A stretch of DNA of 64,000 nt from Paenibacillus naphthalenovorans (GTDB taxonomy: Bacteria; Bacillota; Bacilli; Paenibacillales; NBRC-103111), in the NCBI RefSeq assembly GCF_900099895.1, contig NZ_FNDY01000004.1:1-64000 (forward strand), written 5' to 3'. The notes under the pieces are model-generated. The model searched no databases. It was not told where the DNA came from and saw only the letters and a list, made by a program, of their open reading frames with translations. Made by a program: the position numbers and the translations under genes. Below, piece after piece: positions 46,853 to 55,427 of the stretch (position 1 is its first letter; each line of letters begins with the position of its first letter).

Positions 46853-47215
46853 TTGATTTTCATGGCGGAAATCGGTAAAGTGATTACTAAAGAATGTAAC
46901 CTGTCGACAAGGATGTGCCTTTCCAACATGATTGCCAATATTCAGATCGCTCTCAGCACACTCATTTTCATCGCACTTGGCTTTTCCGTTTTTTACAGCT
47001 ATCGCTTCCGCAGAGAGACGGACCCGAAGCGCGGAGGCTTGCTCTCATCCAAGATGAATATTGCGATGGGGATCATGCTGATTATCATCTCCATCACCCA
47101 GTTGTTCTTCTTTGAGGATTCGGTTATCAGGCGAATTTTCGGTACGGTGTGCCTTCTTCTGGGATTGTTTAATTTCTACGCAGGTCTTCGCAATTACTTC
47201 CACTTCAAGCGCTAA
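46853..47215 (+). CDS. ytpI: YtpI-like membrane protein
   Basis: The protein of about 120 residues has three membrane segments (IQIALSTLIFIALGFSVFYS; MNIAMGIMLIIISITQLFFF; IFGTVCLLLGLFNFYAGLRN) with the basic loop YRFRRETDPKRGG, as in YtpI. The start is uncertain: TTG 46853 has AGGTGG 7 bases upstream, while ATG 46862 and a downstream ATG near 46929 are possible. In B. subtilis nrnA lies between ytrH/ytrI and ytpI; it is missing here. Confidence 0.75.
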   Translation: MIFMAEIGKVITKECNLSTRMCLSNMIANIQIALSTLIFIALGFSVFYSYRFRRETDPKRGGLLSSKMNIAMGIMLIIISITQLFFFEDSVIRRIFGTVCLLLGLFNFYAGLRNYFHFKR

Positions 47216-47353
47216 AAGCCATACGAACCGTCCGGGGCTTCCGGCGGTTTTTGCTTTTCATACGACCGTTTTACAACATTTTATACTTAATATTTCGTGA
47301 TTTGCCTGCATAGGATGGAAGTAGCTTGCATCCTTAGGAGGTGTCCGATCATC

Positions 47354-47686
47354 ATGGAGAAGGCTCCCCATGCAGGGCAGCAGCAGCCCATTTACGAGTT
47401 GGAAGCCAATGCCTTGGAAGTCATCGGCAAGTGCAAAGAAAAACTTCTTCACGTGTGCTCCCAACACGTACACAAGCCCGTGCGCGTACAAACCGTTCAC
47501 GGCCAGACCTTCGACGGCATCATCGTGCATGTCGACAACCACCACTTATACCTGCAAACGCTGCCGGGACACAGCCGGGCTTTACTGCCTGGTCCTTATC
47601 CTTACTTTCCGTACTATTCGTACTACAGCAATGTCATTTTACCTCTTGTATTATTCGATCTGCTTGCCATCACCCTGCTCATTTAA
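47354..47686 (+). CDS. Small protein with an LSm-like segment and hydrophobic tail
   Basis: The 110-residue protein has a predicted helix (ANALEVIGKCKEKLLHVCSQ), an Sm/LSm-like beta stretch (PVRVQTVHGQTFDGIIVHVD, NHHLYLQTLP), an aromatic stretch rich in Tyr and Pro (PGPYPYFPYYSYYSN) and a C-terminal hydrophobic helix that could insert in a membrane. AGGAGG lies 12 bases upstream of the ATG. I do not recognise a named family. The Tyr/Pro-rich part recalls spore-coat proteins, which is only an impression. Confidence 0.7.
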   Translation: MEKAPHAGQQQPIYELEANALEVIGKCKEKLLHVCSQHVHKPVRVQTVHGQTFDGIIVHVDNHHLYLQTLPGHSRALLPGPYPYFPYYSYYSNVILPLVLFDLLAITLLI

Positions 47687-47714
47687 TCCGGCAGAACCGA
47701 ACAAGGACAACGGT

Positions 47715-47768
47715 ACGCAAAAAAGAGGCCATTTTCACCCTGTACAGGAAAAAAGGCCTTTTTTGCGT
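47715..47768. terminator. Convergent terminator
   Basis: ACGCAAAAAA(GA)GGCC pairs with GGCCTTTTTTGCGT around a loop of about 24 bases. It separates the LSm-like gene from the convergent two-helix membrane protein gene and can act in both directions. Confidence 0.75.
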
Positions 47769-47773
47769 ATCCA

Positions 47774-48055
47774 TTATTTTTTTACCTGCAGCAGCTTGCG
47801 TCTGCCTTGCAGCGCCTGCTCCATCTTCCACCGCTTCATGCGCTTCACCTTCAAAAGCTCCCGTTTCGTTTCTTCCTCCACGCCCAGCAGCTGATGCAAA
47901 TGGGCCGCCACTACAAGCAGAGCAAAAGCGATCCAGCCGAGTCCGAATACCGATTCAAGCGACCAGTCAAGCCCCGTCGTTTTAAGCTTCGGTACAGCGT
48001 AAATCAGCATGCCCAGCGTCAGCCCTATAAATACGATATTTTTGATTCCTTTCAT
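47774..48055 (-). CDS. Two-helix membrane protein of unknown function
   Basis: The 93-residue protein has two membrane segments (about residues 6-24 and 36-55) and a strongly basic C-terminal tail (KRELLKVKRMKRWKMEQALQ and following). GGAGGAGGG lies 9 bases before the ATG. I recognise no family. The basic tail on the cytoplasmic side could bind nucleic acid or membrane surface. Confidence 0.7.
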   Translation of the reverse strand: MKGIKNIVFIGLTLGMLIYAVPKLKTTGLDWSLESVFGLGWIAFALLVVAAHLHQLLGVEEETKRELLKVKRMKRWKMEQALQGRRKLLQVKK

Positions 48056-48129
48056 GATTGCATGCCCTCCTCCCTCTCAAAAGACTTGTACAATCCATTG
48101 TATGAAGGATGAGGTCCGAATATCACCGT

Positions 48130-49233
48130 TCAGGCTCCTTGTGCAGACGACTTCGGCTTGGGACGGCGCAGCAGCCGGACAGCCAATCCGTATGCGTAAG
48201 TCAGAATCCATGGAATGATCAGACTCAGAGCGAACGCCGTAAAGGTATACAGATGGTACTGCCCGATCGCTCCGCTTTCATTCGGAAAATGAGTGCGGTA
48301 GTAAGTCAGCACCGCCGGATGAATCAAATAAATCCCGAAGGAAACGGCCCCCAGCGCCATTAGCGCCCGGGCCGCAGGCATGGCGAAGCGAATCAGCAAT
48401 TGTCCCAGCCGGATCAAGCTCAGCCCTGCGAACGCCGCATAAACGAAGAAGAGCACATGATACCAGGCTCCGTCAAGAACAATGCTTGTCCGACCCTCCA
48501 GCATGAACAGTCCCAGGAAGCTGCAGCCTATGACGACGGCAGCCGGCAGCACCCATGCGGTATGTCTTCTCAGCCAGGCGGCAAACGTCTCATAATGAAG
48601 ACCGATCCAGCCGCCCAGCGTGAACATGCTGAAATAATTGACGCAAAGCGACGGCATGTGGTTGATCGGCTCCACCCAATGGTTGTAGGAGTAAAAGACC
48701 GCCTGAATGACAAGACCGATCCATATCAGGCTTCTCCTGAACCAGGCAAACCGGCAGAGCCACATCATCAGCGGAAACAGCAAATAAAACTGGACGATAA
48801 TCACCATAAAGTACAAATGATAAGATGCCTCGGCCCATGGCAGCAAATCGGCGAACCTGGACCAATCCATATGCAAGTTTTCCCTGTCGAAAATCCACTG
48901 GTTGTACAAGTAATAGAACAACGACCAGAGCACATAGGGAAAGAGCACATGCTTCACACGCTTGACGTAAAATTGAAGCACCTGCTTGCCGCCAAAGCTT
49001 TCGCCCTGATATTTGTAAAAAAGTACGATTCCACTCACGATAATAAAGACCGGAACGGCAAAATTGCTCAGCTTGTTCAGCGCCAAATACATGGCCTGTG
49101 AGCCACTTCCAATCGGAAGCTCCACGGTAGCATCCGACGTCGAATGAATAATCAGCACCGCCAGTATGGCGATGGCCCGGACGACGTCCAGTTCTAACAG
49201 CTTCGGTTTTGATTTCGGTTTTGCAGTAGCCAC
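48130..49233 (-). CDS. Acyltransferase family 3 membrane protein (OafA-like)
   Basis: The 367-residue protein has about ten membrane segments and the acyltransferase-3 pattern, starting LELDVVRAIAILAVLIIHST with the family histidine, then KRVKHVLFPYVLWSLFYYLY and a late GIYLIHPAVLTYY. Such enzymes move acyl groups onto cell-surface polysaccharides or teichoic acids. The start is not certain: GTG 49233 has GGAAGG 12 bases upstream and gives a normal N-terminus, while the frame extends to 49371. It is divergent from the DeoR gene. Confidence 0.85.
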   Translation of the reverse strand: MATAKPKSKPKLLELDVVRAIAILAVLIIHSTSDATVELPIGSGSQAMYLALNKLSNFAVPVFIIVSGIVLFYKYQGESFGGKQVLQFYVKRVKHVLFPYVLWSLFYYLYNQWIFDRENLHMDWSRFADLLPWAEASYHLYFMVIIVQFYLLFPLMMWLCRFAWFRRSLIWIGLVIQAVFYSYNHWVEPINHMPSLCVNYFSMFTLGGWIGLHYETFAAWLRRHTAWVLPAAVVIGCSFLGLFMLEGRTSIVLDGAWYHVLFFVYAAFAGLSLIRLGQLLIRFAMPAARALMALGAVSFGIYLIHPAVLTYYRTHFPNESGAIGQYHLYTFTAFALSLIIPWILTYAYGLAVRLLRRPKPKSSAQGA

Positions 49234-49340
49234 GATCAGGTTTTTCCTTCCTTTGAAAATAATCACTTTGCAACTTCTCATGACATTGTAACATATTCGG
49301 GAGCATGGAACGAATCTCTGATTTGCCATATCTGCGAGAA

Positions 49341-49395
49341 AATACTTACAATCACTTATAAATACTTGCACAATTTAAGTAATAATGCTTATAAT
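49341..49395 (+). promoter_or_regulatory. Promoter and candidate operator of the DeoR-HAD operon
   Basis: TTGCAC (49366-49371) and TATAAT (49390-49395), 18 bp apart, make a good SigA promoter. Direct repeats AATACTTACA (49341-49350) and AATACTTGCA (49361-49370) lie 20 bp apart, the second overlapping the -35. Direct repeats at a helical spacing are typical operators of DeoR-type repressors, so autoregulation is likely. Confidence 0.55.
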
Positions 49396-49427
49396 TGATA
49401 AAAACGAAGGGTTGAAAGGAGCGGACC

Positions 49428-50201
49428 ATGTACCAAGAGGAGCGATTGATCGCCATTTTGGAGCATATTCGGCAGCATCAGCGAATCTCCGTCGAAGACA
49501 TCTGCGAGTTGTTTCAGGTTTCGAGGGATACGGCTCGCCGGGATATCGTCAAGCTTGAGGAGCAGGGCCAGATTCTGCGTACCCGCGGGGGCGCGATATG
49601 GCGCGGGCTCAATAAAGATGTCTCGGGCTACGGAGACCGGCTTCAGGAGGAGCCCGCCGTAAAACGGGCCATCGGACGTCTGGCCGCCTCCTTGGTGCAG
49701 ACAGGAGACTACTTGTTCATGGACGCCTCGACCACCGTCATGAATGCGGCGGAAGAGCTGCGCACGGACGGGCACGTGATCGTGACCAATTCCATCGACA
49801 TCGCCGGACTTCTCTCGCAAAGACCGGGCATTACCGTCCATCTGCTCGGAGGCGTCGTGCATCCGCGTCACCGGTTTATCTTTGGCGCACGGACTCTCGA
49901 AATGCTGCGTGATTATCAGGCCGACAAGCTGATCATCGGCACCAGCGGGATTACCCCCGACGGACTGACAAACCCTTTTGAAGAAGAAGGGTATGTGATG
50001 AAAGAAATGATGCGCAGAAGCGATCAGGTCATTGTGCTGGCGGACCATACGAAATTCGGGCTTCGCCAATTTTACCGGGTAGCCGGACTGGAAAGCATCG
50101 ACATTCTGATCACCGACCGCGAGCCGGAGGACGGGATGAAAGAAGCGCTGCTGCGCCACGATATCAATATCATGATTGCCAAAGGAGAGAACGAACCATG
50201 A
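49428..50201 (+). CDS. DeoR-family transcriptional regulator
   Basis: The 257-residue regulator has an N-terminal helix-turn-helix (RISVEDICELFQVSRDTARR and the DeoR signature continuing to LRTRGGAIW) and a C-terminal sugar-phosphate-sensing domain (GDYLFMDASTTVMNAAEEL; VIVTNSIDIAG; HLLGGVVHPRH; VLADHTKFG). These proteins respond to phosphosugars. AAAGGAGCGG precedes the ATG. Its stop overlaps the start of the HAD phosphatase gene (ATGA), so the phosphatase probably acts on the sugar phosphate that this regulator senses. Confidence 0.93.
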   Translation: MYQEERLIAILEHIRQHQRISVEDICELFQVSRDTARRDIVKLEEQGQILRTRGGAIWRGLNKDVSGYGDRLQEEPAVKRAIGRLAASLVQTGDYLFMDASTTVMNAAEELRTDGHVIVTNSIDIAGLLSQRPGITVHLLGGVVHPRHRFIFGARTLEMLRDYQADKLIIGTSGITPDGLTNPFEEEGYVMKEMMRRSDQVIVLADHTKFGLRQFYRVAGLESIDILITDREPEDGMKEALLRHDINIMIAKGENEP

Positions 50202-51016
50202 TCCGATTGATTGTCAGCGATTTGGACGGCACTCTGCTGCACAACCATAAGGCCGTTCGTCCGGAAGATAGACAGGCGCTCCAAGAAGCAAAGGCACAAG
50301 GGATTGCCGTTGCATTCGCTTCCGGAAGAATGCGGCCCGAAATCGTCAGCGTCATGGAGGAGCTGGGGATTACCGGTCACGCGATCTCCCAAAACGGCGC
50401 TTACGTGCACACCGCGGAAGGAAAGCTGATTCATCAAAGCGCATTTGAACGCGAGCTGATCGCGGATCTTGCGCAGGCGGCTTCCGGTACACCCTTCCTG
50501 ACCCTGATCGCCGCCCCCGACAGCTATGTCGTAGAACGCTGGAGCGAACGGGCGGAAGAGCTGAGCAGCCGTCTGATGGCTCCGCTTGTGGAAATGAACG
50601 ACCTGCAGGAAAAGCTGGGCCGGCAGCTGGTATGCGGCAAAATCTCCTTCATGGGCGATGTCGGCGAGCTTTTGCAGTTCCAGAAGGTGTTGAAAGGCAA
50701 GTATGGCGAAGCCATTGATGCCTATATCTCTGATGTGGACTGCATGGATGTCATGCCGCGGCACACCTCCAAGGGCACCGGACTGCTCTCGCTTCTTGAA
50801 CATTTGGGCATGAAGCTGGAGGAGACCGCCTGCTTTGGCGATTCGTTTAATGATTTATCCATGTTCGCAGTCACGCCGCACAGCTTTGCGATGGCTGCCA
50901 GCCACCCTGACGTTCAGGCAAAAGCGGCGCACTCTGTATCGGGTGTAGCGGAAGGCATTAAACGGATCCTCTCACACAATGCCTCTCTTCACGGACGCTC
51001 GAACCGGAGCAGCTGA
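50198..51016 (+). CDS. Cof-type HAD phosphatase
   Basis: The 272-residue protein has all HAD motifs in canonical form: LIVSDLDGTLL (motif I), VAFASGRMRPE (motif II), the Lys in SKGTGLLSLLEHLG (motif III) and CFGDSFNDLSMF (motif IV), with a C2-type cap between residues 85 and 190. Cof-type enzymes dephosphorylate sugar phosphates, flavin nucleotides or similar. The gene is coupled to deoR by a 4-bp overlap. Confidence 0.92.
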   Translation: MIRLIVSDLDGTLLHNHKAVRPEDRQALQEAKAQGIAVAFASGRMRPEIVSVMEELGITGHAISQNGAYVHTAEGKLIHQSAFERELIADLAQAASGTPFLTLIAAPDSYVVERWSERAEELSSRLMAPLVEMNDLQEKLGRQLVCGKISFMGDVGELLQFQKVLKGKYGEAIDAYISDVDCMDVMPRHTSKGTGLLSLLEHLGMKLEETACFGDSFNDLSMFAVTPHSFAMAASHPDVQAKAAHSVSGVAEGIKRILSHNASLHGRSNRSS

Positions 51017-51069
51017 AAGGGCTAGAACCGCCTTCGGCGGCAGATTGTCACTGTTACGCTGAAAATCAC

Positions 51070-51136
51070 AAGGGCTGTCCCTCAGTCATCCAGTTACTCC
51101 AGGGTTGACTTATGGGACGGCCCTGTTTTTGTTTTT
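51070..51136 (+). terminator. Terminator of the DeoR-HAD operon
   Basis: AGGGCTGTCCC pairs with GGGACGGCCCT, enclosing about 33 bases, and is followed by GTTTTTGTTTTT. A small hairpin CCGCC-TTC-GGCGG (51028-51040) without a U-run lies just before it. Confidence 0.75.
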
Positions 51137-51480
51137 GAAGGTAGTTTACAGATTTCTATTTATGCTGATGGCGTTATTTCTTAAGTGTTTTATCCGAAGA
51201 GTACATTTTCAGCATTCTTTCAGCTTCCAAAACTAAAATTTTTGAAGAATCCCGTCGATATACGATGGGTGAGGTTTCCAAAATTATGTCGTCGATCAAA
51301 GCAGGAAAACGAGCTCATGGAGACCCCTATTCAGACGAAAGACTTTTCATCTAAAAGGAGGATTGCGGTTTCAAAGTCACGAAGAATGCCCAAATTGGGC
51401 TTGCAGCCGGGAGACTGGAGAAGGTCTTTTTTTTGACAAAGATTGACCTATCAGAAAAATGACTAAGGAGATGGTACTAT
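51137..51480 (+). other. Long untranslated leader of the Ig-repeat gene
   Basis: This 344-base stretch has no convincing gene; an 83-codon frame at 51185-51436 lacks a binding site and family character. It holds GCCCAAATTGGGC (about 51390-51402), then TTGCAGCCGGGAGACTGG and AGAC-n-GGTCT followed by eight T residues (about 51435). The stretch CAAAG-TCACG-hairpin-GCAGCCGGG resembles the 3' half of the cyclic-di-GMP-I (GEMM) riboswitch consensus, but the 5' half with a GAAA-capped stem is not evident. A structured leader with a possible terminator is likely; its class is not settled. Confidence 0.35.
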
Positions 51481-54069
51481 ATGGGCTTGCGGGCAAAAAA
51501 GCTTTTGCTGGGGTTACTTGTTTTGACGATCGTATCAAGCAGCTTTGGCGCAATGAGCGCGATGGCTGCGGAAATTTCCAGTCTGGTGCTGAATAAAAAC
51601 GAGCTGACGCTGGAGGTTGGCAGCACCGCAGCTTTAACAGCTACGGCCGTGCATACTAACGGAACGACAGAAGAGGTGACGGTTAAAACGGACTGGAATT
51701 CAGGAGCATCGGATATCGCATCGGTATACGCGGGAGTGGTCACCGCAAAAAAAGAAGGAAAAGCCGTCATCACGGCGACTTACCTGGGAAAAACCGTGAT
51801 CGTAAACGTGACCGTGAACAAGCGTGTCCGGTCGCTGATCAAGGATAAGCAAACCATCGATTTACGCAAAGGCAAATCGGAACAGGTCACCCTTACCGCC
51901 TATTATGATGACGGTGCTTCGGAAGACGTGACTTCGAAAGCCGATTGGAATATCGATAATGGTCAGGTCGCTACGGTGGTCAACGGCTTGGTTACGGGGC
52001 AAAATTCAGGTACGGCTATCGTTTCGGCCAAATATAACAACCAGTCCGTATCTATCCCGGTCAATATCGAAATTGTGAAGCGCGTCGATCCGGATAAATC
52101 GAAAGTATCTTTATTATTAAACGATTCGGATACCGTACAGCTGCTGGCCACTTATCCGGACGGGTCCTCGGAAGACGTCTCGGACAAGGCTGAATGGGAA
52201 TCGGACAACCCGGATATCGCCGACGTTCTGAAGGGAAAAATTACCGGATACGGTCCGGGACAGGCGACGATCACCGGATCTTACGGAACGAAATCGGCCA
52301 CGATTAAAGTGGATGTCGATCATGCCATCAAGCTCGATCTCGGAATGGAAAACATATTAATGAAAAAGAACGACACCCGGCAGTTGAAGCTGACGGCAAG
52401 CTACGCCGAAGGAAACACAGAGGAAATTACCGGCCGGGCGGAATGGTCTTCGAGCAATGAAGCTGTCGTTAGCGTCGTCAAAGGCAAATTGTTTGCCAAT
52501 GCATCGGGCGAAGCGATCATTACGGCAAAATACGGTCAGAAAACAGCGGCCGTGACCGTCGACGTCGATGTGCCGAAAAGGCTGGAGCCGGAAAAGGATA
52601 CGCTGGATCTGCAAACGGGCAAAAGCGATTCCATCGTATTATGGGCCACATATGCTGATGGTACGCAGGAAGATGTAACGGACCAGGCCAAATGGTCGAT
52701 TGACAATGATGCCGTCGCTTCCGTTTTGAGCGGCAAGGTAACCGCTTATAAAGCCGGTGAAGCAACCGTGACGGCCAATTACGGCGGTAAAAGCGTTGCG
52801 ATTAAAGTATCCGTGGACATCCCGATTACGATCAAGCCAAGCTTGAAAACCGTCAGCTTTCAAGTCGGCGGCTACGAACAGGTTACACTAAGCGCCATTT
52901 ACAGCGACGGAAGAACCGTGGATATTACCGATAAAGCGGAATGGTCGACAAGCTCTTCGGCCATCGCCGAAGTAAGCAAAGGCCAGATTACCGGTGTAGG
53001 TACCGGGGCTGTTACGATTACGGCCAAGTACGGAACAAGATCGACAACCGTCCAAGTATCCGTCGGCGTGCTGAAAAGCTTGACTACAACAAGCCAGACC
53101 ATCCTGTCTTTGAAAAAAGGAGCGGCTCAAGCTCTTGACTTGACTGCAACGTATACGGACGGTACGACAAAGAAGGTTTCCACGGAAGCCGAATGGACAA
53201 GCTCGAATGCCAAAGCGGCATCGGTTGATGCGGGTGTGGTTACTGCTGTTGGCTCCGGGGAAGCGACCATTACGGCGTCATTTGAAAGCAAGACGGTGAC
53301 CTTTACGGTTCAAGTGGATATGGCCGACAAGCTGACGGCAAATCCGGCTTTTCTTCACTTCGATTTGAACGAAACGAGGGCGATTACGTTAAATGCCACC
53401 GATGCAAACGGAACGGTCAAGGATGTAACGGCGGAAGCGGATTGGACATCGAGCAATACCGCGATCGTCACGGTGGATAAGGGCACGGTGACTCCAGTCT
53501 CTCGCGGAAAAGCTACGATTACGGCAAAATACGGCGGCAAAACGGTCTCGATATCTGTAGAGATCGGTGTCGTACAGACGTTGGAGGTGGATAAGCGGTT
53601 CATTTCCACGAAATCCGGGTCTACGGAACAAATTACGCTAACCGCCACGCTTTCGGACGGAAGCAAAAAAGACGTAACCGCCAGCGCTCAATGGAAATCA
53701 AGCAATTATAAAATCGCCAATGTAAACAATGGTTTAGTAACGGGCGTATCCGCAGGCAATGCGACGATCTCCGTATCTTTTGGCGGCAAAAGCATTGCGA
53801 TTCCTACAGAGGTCGACAAGCTGAAATATTTGAAAACGGACGTTGTTAAGGTAGAGTTGAAGCAGGGGGCCACTGCAAAGGTAAAAGCGACCGCTACCTT
53901 TGCTGACCTGTCGGAGGAAGATGTTAGCGTTCCGGCGCTATGGACCTCGTCCAACATTCGCGTTGCCGATGTGAAGGACGGGATCATCAAAGCTACCGGG
54001 AAAGGGAAGGCGACGGTTACGGTAAGCTATGCCAAGAAGAAAACGACGGTATATGTCATCGTGAACTAA
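51481..54069 (+). CDS. Secreted protein made of ten Ig-like (Big2-type) repeats
   Basis: The 862-residue protein has a signal peptide (KKLLLGLLVLTIVSSSFGAM, cleavage probably after AMAA near residue 30) and then only repeats. Ten units of about 83 residues are seen, each with a VTLTA-type strand, a YxDGTxEDVT turn, an AEWSSSN tryptophan motif, a G-x-V/I-T strand and a GxATITAKYGGKS end. This is the bacterial Ig-like group 2 pattern. There is no SLH, LPXTG or catalytic domain, so it may be a free or loosely bound surface spacer. AAGGAG precedes the ATG. Unit 10 is the most divergent. Confidence 0.9.
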   Translation: MGLRAKKLLLGLLVLTIVSSSFGAMSAMAAEISSLVLNKNELTLEVGSTAALTATAVHTNGTTEEVTVKTDWNSGASDIASVYAGVVTAKKEGKAVITATYLGKTVIVNVTVNKRVRSLIKDKQTIDLRKGKSEQVTLTAYYDDGASEDVTSKADWNIDNGQVATVVNGLVTGQNSGTAIVSAKYNNQSVSIPVNIEIVKRVDPDKSKVSLLLNDSDTVQLLATYPDGSSEDVSDKAEWESDNPDIADVLKGKITGYGPGQATITGSYGTKSATIKVDVDHAIKLDLGMENILMKKNDTRQLKLTASYAEGNTEEITGRAEWSSSNEAVVSVVKGKLFANASGEAIITAKYGQKTAAVTVDVDVPKRLEPEKDTLDLQTGKSDSIVLWATYADGTQEDVTDQAKWSIDNDAVASVLSGKVTAYKAGEATVTANYGGKSVAIKVSVDIPITIKPSLKTVSFQVGGYEQVTLSAIYSDGRTVDITDKAEWSTSSSAIAEVSKGQITGVGTGAVTITAKYGTRSTTVQVSVGVLKSLTTTSQTILSLKKGAAQALDLTATYTDGTTKKVSTEAEWTSSNAKAASVDAGVVTAVGSGEATITASFESKTVTFTVQVDMADKLTANPAFLHFDLNETRAITLNATDANGTVKDVTAEADWTSSNTAIVTVDKGTVTPVSRGKATITAKYGGKTVSISVEIGVVQTLEVDKRFISTKSGSTEQITLTATLSDGSKKDVTASAQWKSSNYKIANVNNGLVTGVSAGNATISVSFGGKSIAIPTEVDKLKYLKTDVVKVELKQGATAKVKATATFADLSEEDVSVPALWTSSNIRVADVKDGIIKATGKGKATVTVSYAKKKTTVYVIVN

Positions 54070-54135
54070 CCGATAACATCCAGCTTTTATCATCTTTTAT
54101 AAAATGATAAGGATCCGCCGAAGCGGATCCTCCTG

Positions 54136-54180
54136 CCTGCAGACAAACCTTCCTGACGGAAGGAGCTGCAGGCTTTTTTT
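54136..54180 (+). terminator. Terminator of the Ig-repeat gene
   Basis: CCTGCAG pairs with CTGCAGG, and inside it CCTTCC pairs with GGAAGG; CTTTTTTTAT follows. An additional hairpin GGATCCGC-CGAA-GCGGATCC lies just upstream (about 54110-54130). Confidence 0.85.
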
Positions 54181-54229
54181 ATCGAATGAAACCGTATGGA
54201 AACCGGACGGCCTTAAGGACAATGAAGCC

Positions 54230-55390
54230 TTAAAACAAGTGGCCTTTCACCAGATCCCACTCGTGAATTTCGTAGCTTCTGGCCCCCTGAACAATATAAG
54301 GATCCTGTTCCACCCACGATTTCACTTCTTCTTCGTTTTGCGCGATGTAAACGACCAAGCCGCCGCCTCCGTCCGCGAAGCGGCCGTTCGCAAAGAGCCT
54401 GCCCGCATTGCGCTGCTCCTCCAGAAAGGCCAGATGCTGAGGACGATAGATCTGACTTTTTTCCGCATCCTTCATGGGAAGAAACACGGCAAAATACTTC
54501 CGCTCTGTCTTCACGCTTGCGCGTTCTTTGTTGTATAAGTACATGGACGACATATCTTTGTCGCCGAATCCTCCGGCCTTTGCGGATGCGAGCATCATCC
54601 CGGCATAAGAACCGAGCGGAATCGGGGTGCCGCTTTCCTGAGCCATCGACTCGAGCAAGGTCATGTCTTTGTGCAGCAAATTTAAAGCGAAGCCCGGCTC
54701 GAATGCATTCTTCTGCACAAATTGCGTGTAGTGCCGGTCATAAATCCGGCTCTGAGCGAAGCTGGCGCTTAATATTTGATGCAGCGTCTCTTTGGAAACG
54801 CCCATAGCTTCACCGAGCACCATCGCTTCGCTCGCGGCCTGGGTATGTATTCCGACCATCAGCTGATTGATCAGCTTCACCACGTTACCGCTGCCTGTTG
54901 CGCCAACATGGTAAATGTTCTTTCCGACGACCTCTAAAATGGGAAGAACCTGATCAAATACAGCCTTCTCCCCGCCCACCATAACGGACAGCGTGCCCTG
55001 CTCGGCTCCTACGGTTCCCCCGCTGACAGGAGCATCCAGGAAGAACATGCCGGCTTCTTCCGCTCTGGCTGCGATCTTCCGGTTCAGGTCGGGAGATACC
55101 GTGCTGAAGTCGATCAGGATCAATCCCTTCCGGCCGTTTGGAATGACTCCGTCGTCACCGAGGAACACTTTTTCCACATCAGCGGGCATGGGAAGGCAGG
55201 TCATCAGCACATCCACATCCTGAGCCAATTCAGCTGCGGATCGTCCCGCTTTCCCTCCGGCATTCACGAAAGCATCTTCTTTGGCCTTGCTTCGATTGAC
55301 GCCGTACACTTCGTAATTCGCCTTCACCAAATTCCGAGCCATTGGGAGCCCCATATTGCCAAGTCCGATAAAAGCCAGTTTCATGGTCAT
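54230..55390 (-). CDS. Beta-hydroxyacid dehydrogenase fused to a YCII domain
   Basis: Residues 1-290 form a 3-hydroxyisobutyrate/tartronate-semialdehyde reductase: Rossmann motif FIGLGNMGLPMARNLVKA, substrate motif LDAPVSGGTVGAEQG and catalytic lysine in GSGNVVKLINQL. Residues of about 299-386 form a separate YCII-related domain (KYFAVFLPMKDAE, YRPQHLAFLEEQRNAGRLFA, GGLVVYIAQNEEEVKSW, ARSYEIHEWDLV), normally a stand-alone protein. The operon suggests reduction of tartronate semialdehyde to glycerate. GGAGGGGG lies 4 bases before ATG 55390; ATG 55384 is also possible. The frame is open through the junction, so this is a real fusion. Confidence 0.88.
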   Translation of the reverse strand: MTMKLAFIGLGNMGLPMARNLVKANYEVYGVNRSKAKEDAFVNAGGKAGRSAAELAQDVDVLMTCLPMPADVEKVFLGDDGVIPNGRKGLILIDFSTVSPDLNRKIAARAEEAGMFFLDAPVSGGTVGAEQGTLSVMVGGEKAVFDQVLPILEVVGKNIYHVGATGSGNVVKLINQLMVGIHTQAASEAMVLGEAMGVSKETLHQILSASFAQSRIYDRHYTQFVQKNAFEPGFALNLLHKDMTLLESMAQESGTPIPLGSYAGMMLASAKAGGFGDKDMSSMYLYNKERASVKTERKYFAVFLPMKDAEKSQIYRPQHLAFLEEQRNAGRLFANGRFADGGGGLVVYIAQNEEEVKSWVEQDPYIVQGARSYEIHEWDLVKGHLF

Positions 55391-55427
55391 TTTTCCCCCT
55401 CCAAATTGGATAAAAAAGGATTGTTTT

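Noticed and set aside
28513-51070. Shared 13-mer TACGCTGAAAATC at about 28513 and 51056
   Set aside because: A pair of identical 13-mers is expected by chance in 64 kb, and the flanks do not match.
51185-51436. 83-codon frame in the leader of the Ig-repeat gene
   Set aside because: There is no Shine-Dalgarno and composition is not protein-like; it runs through the hairpins and the T run of the leader.
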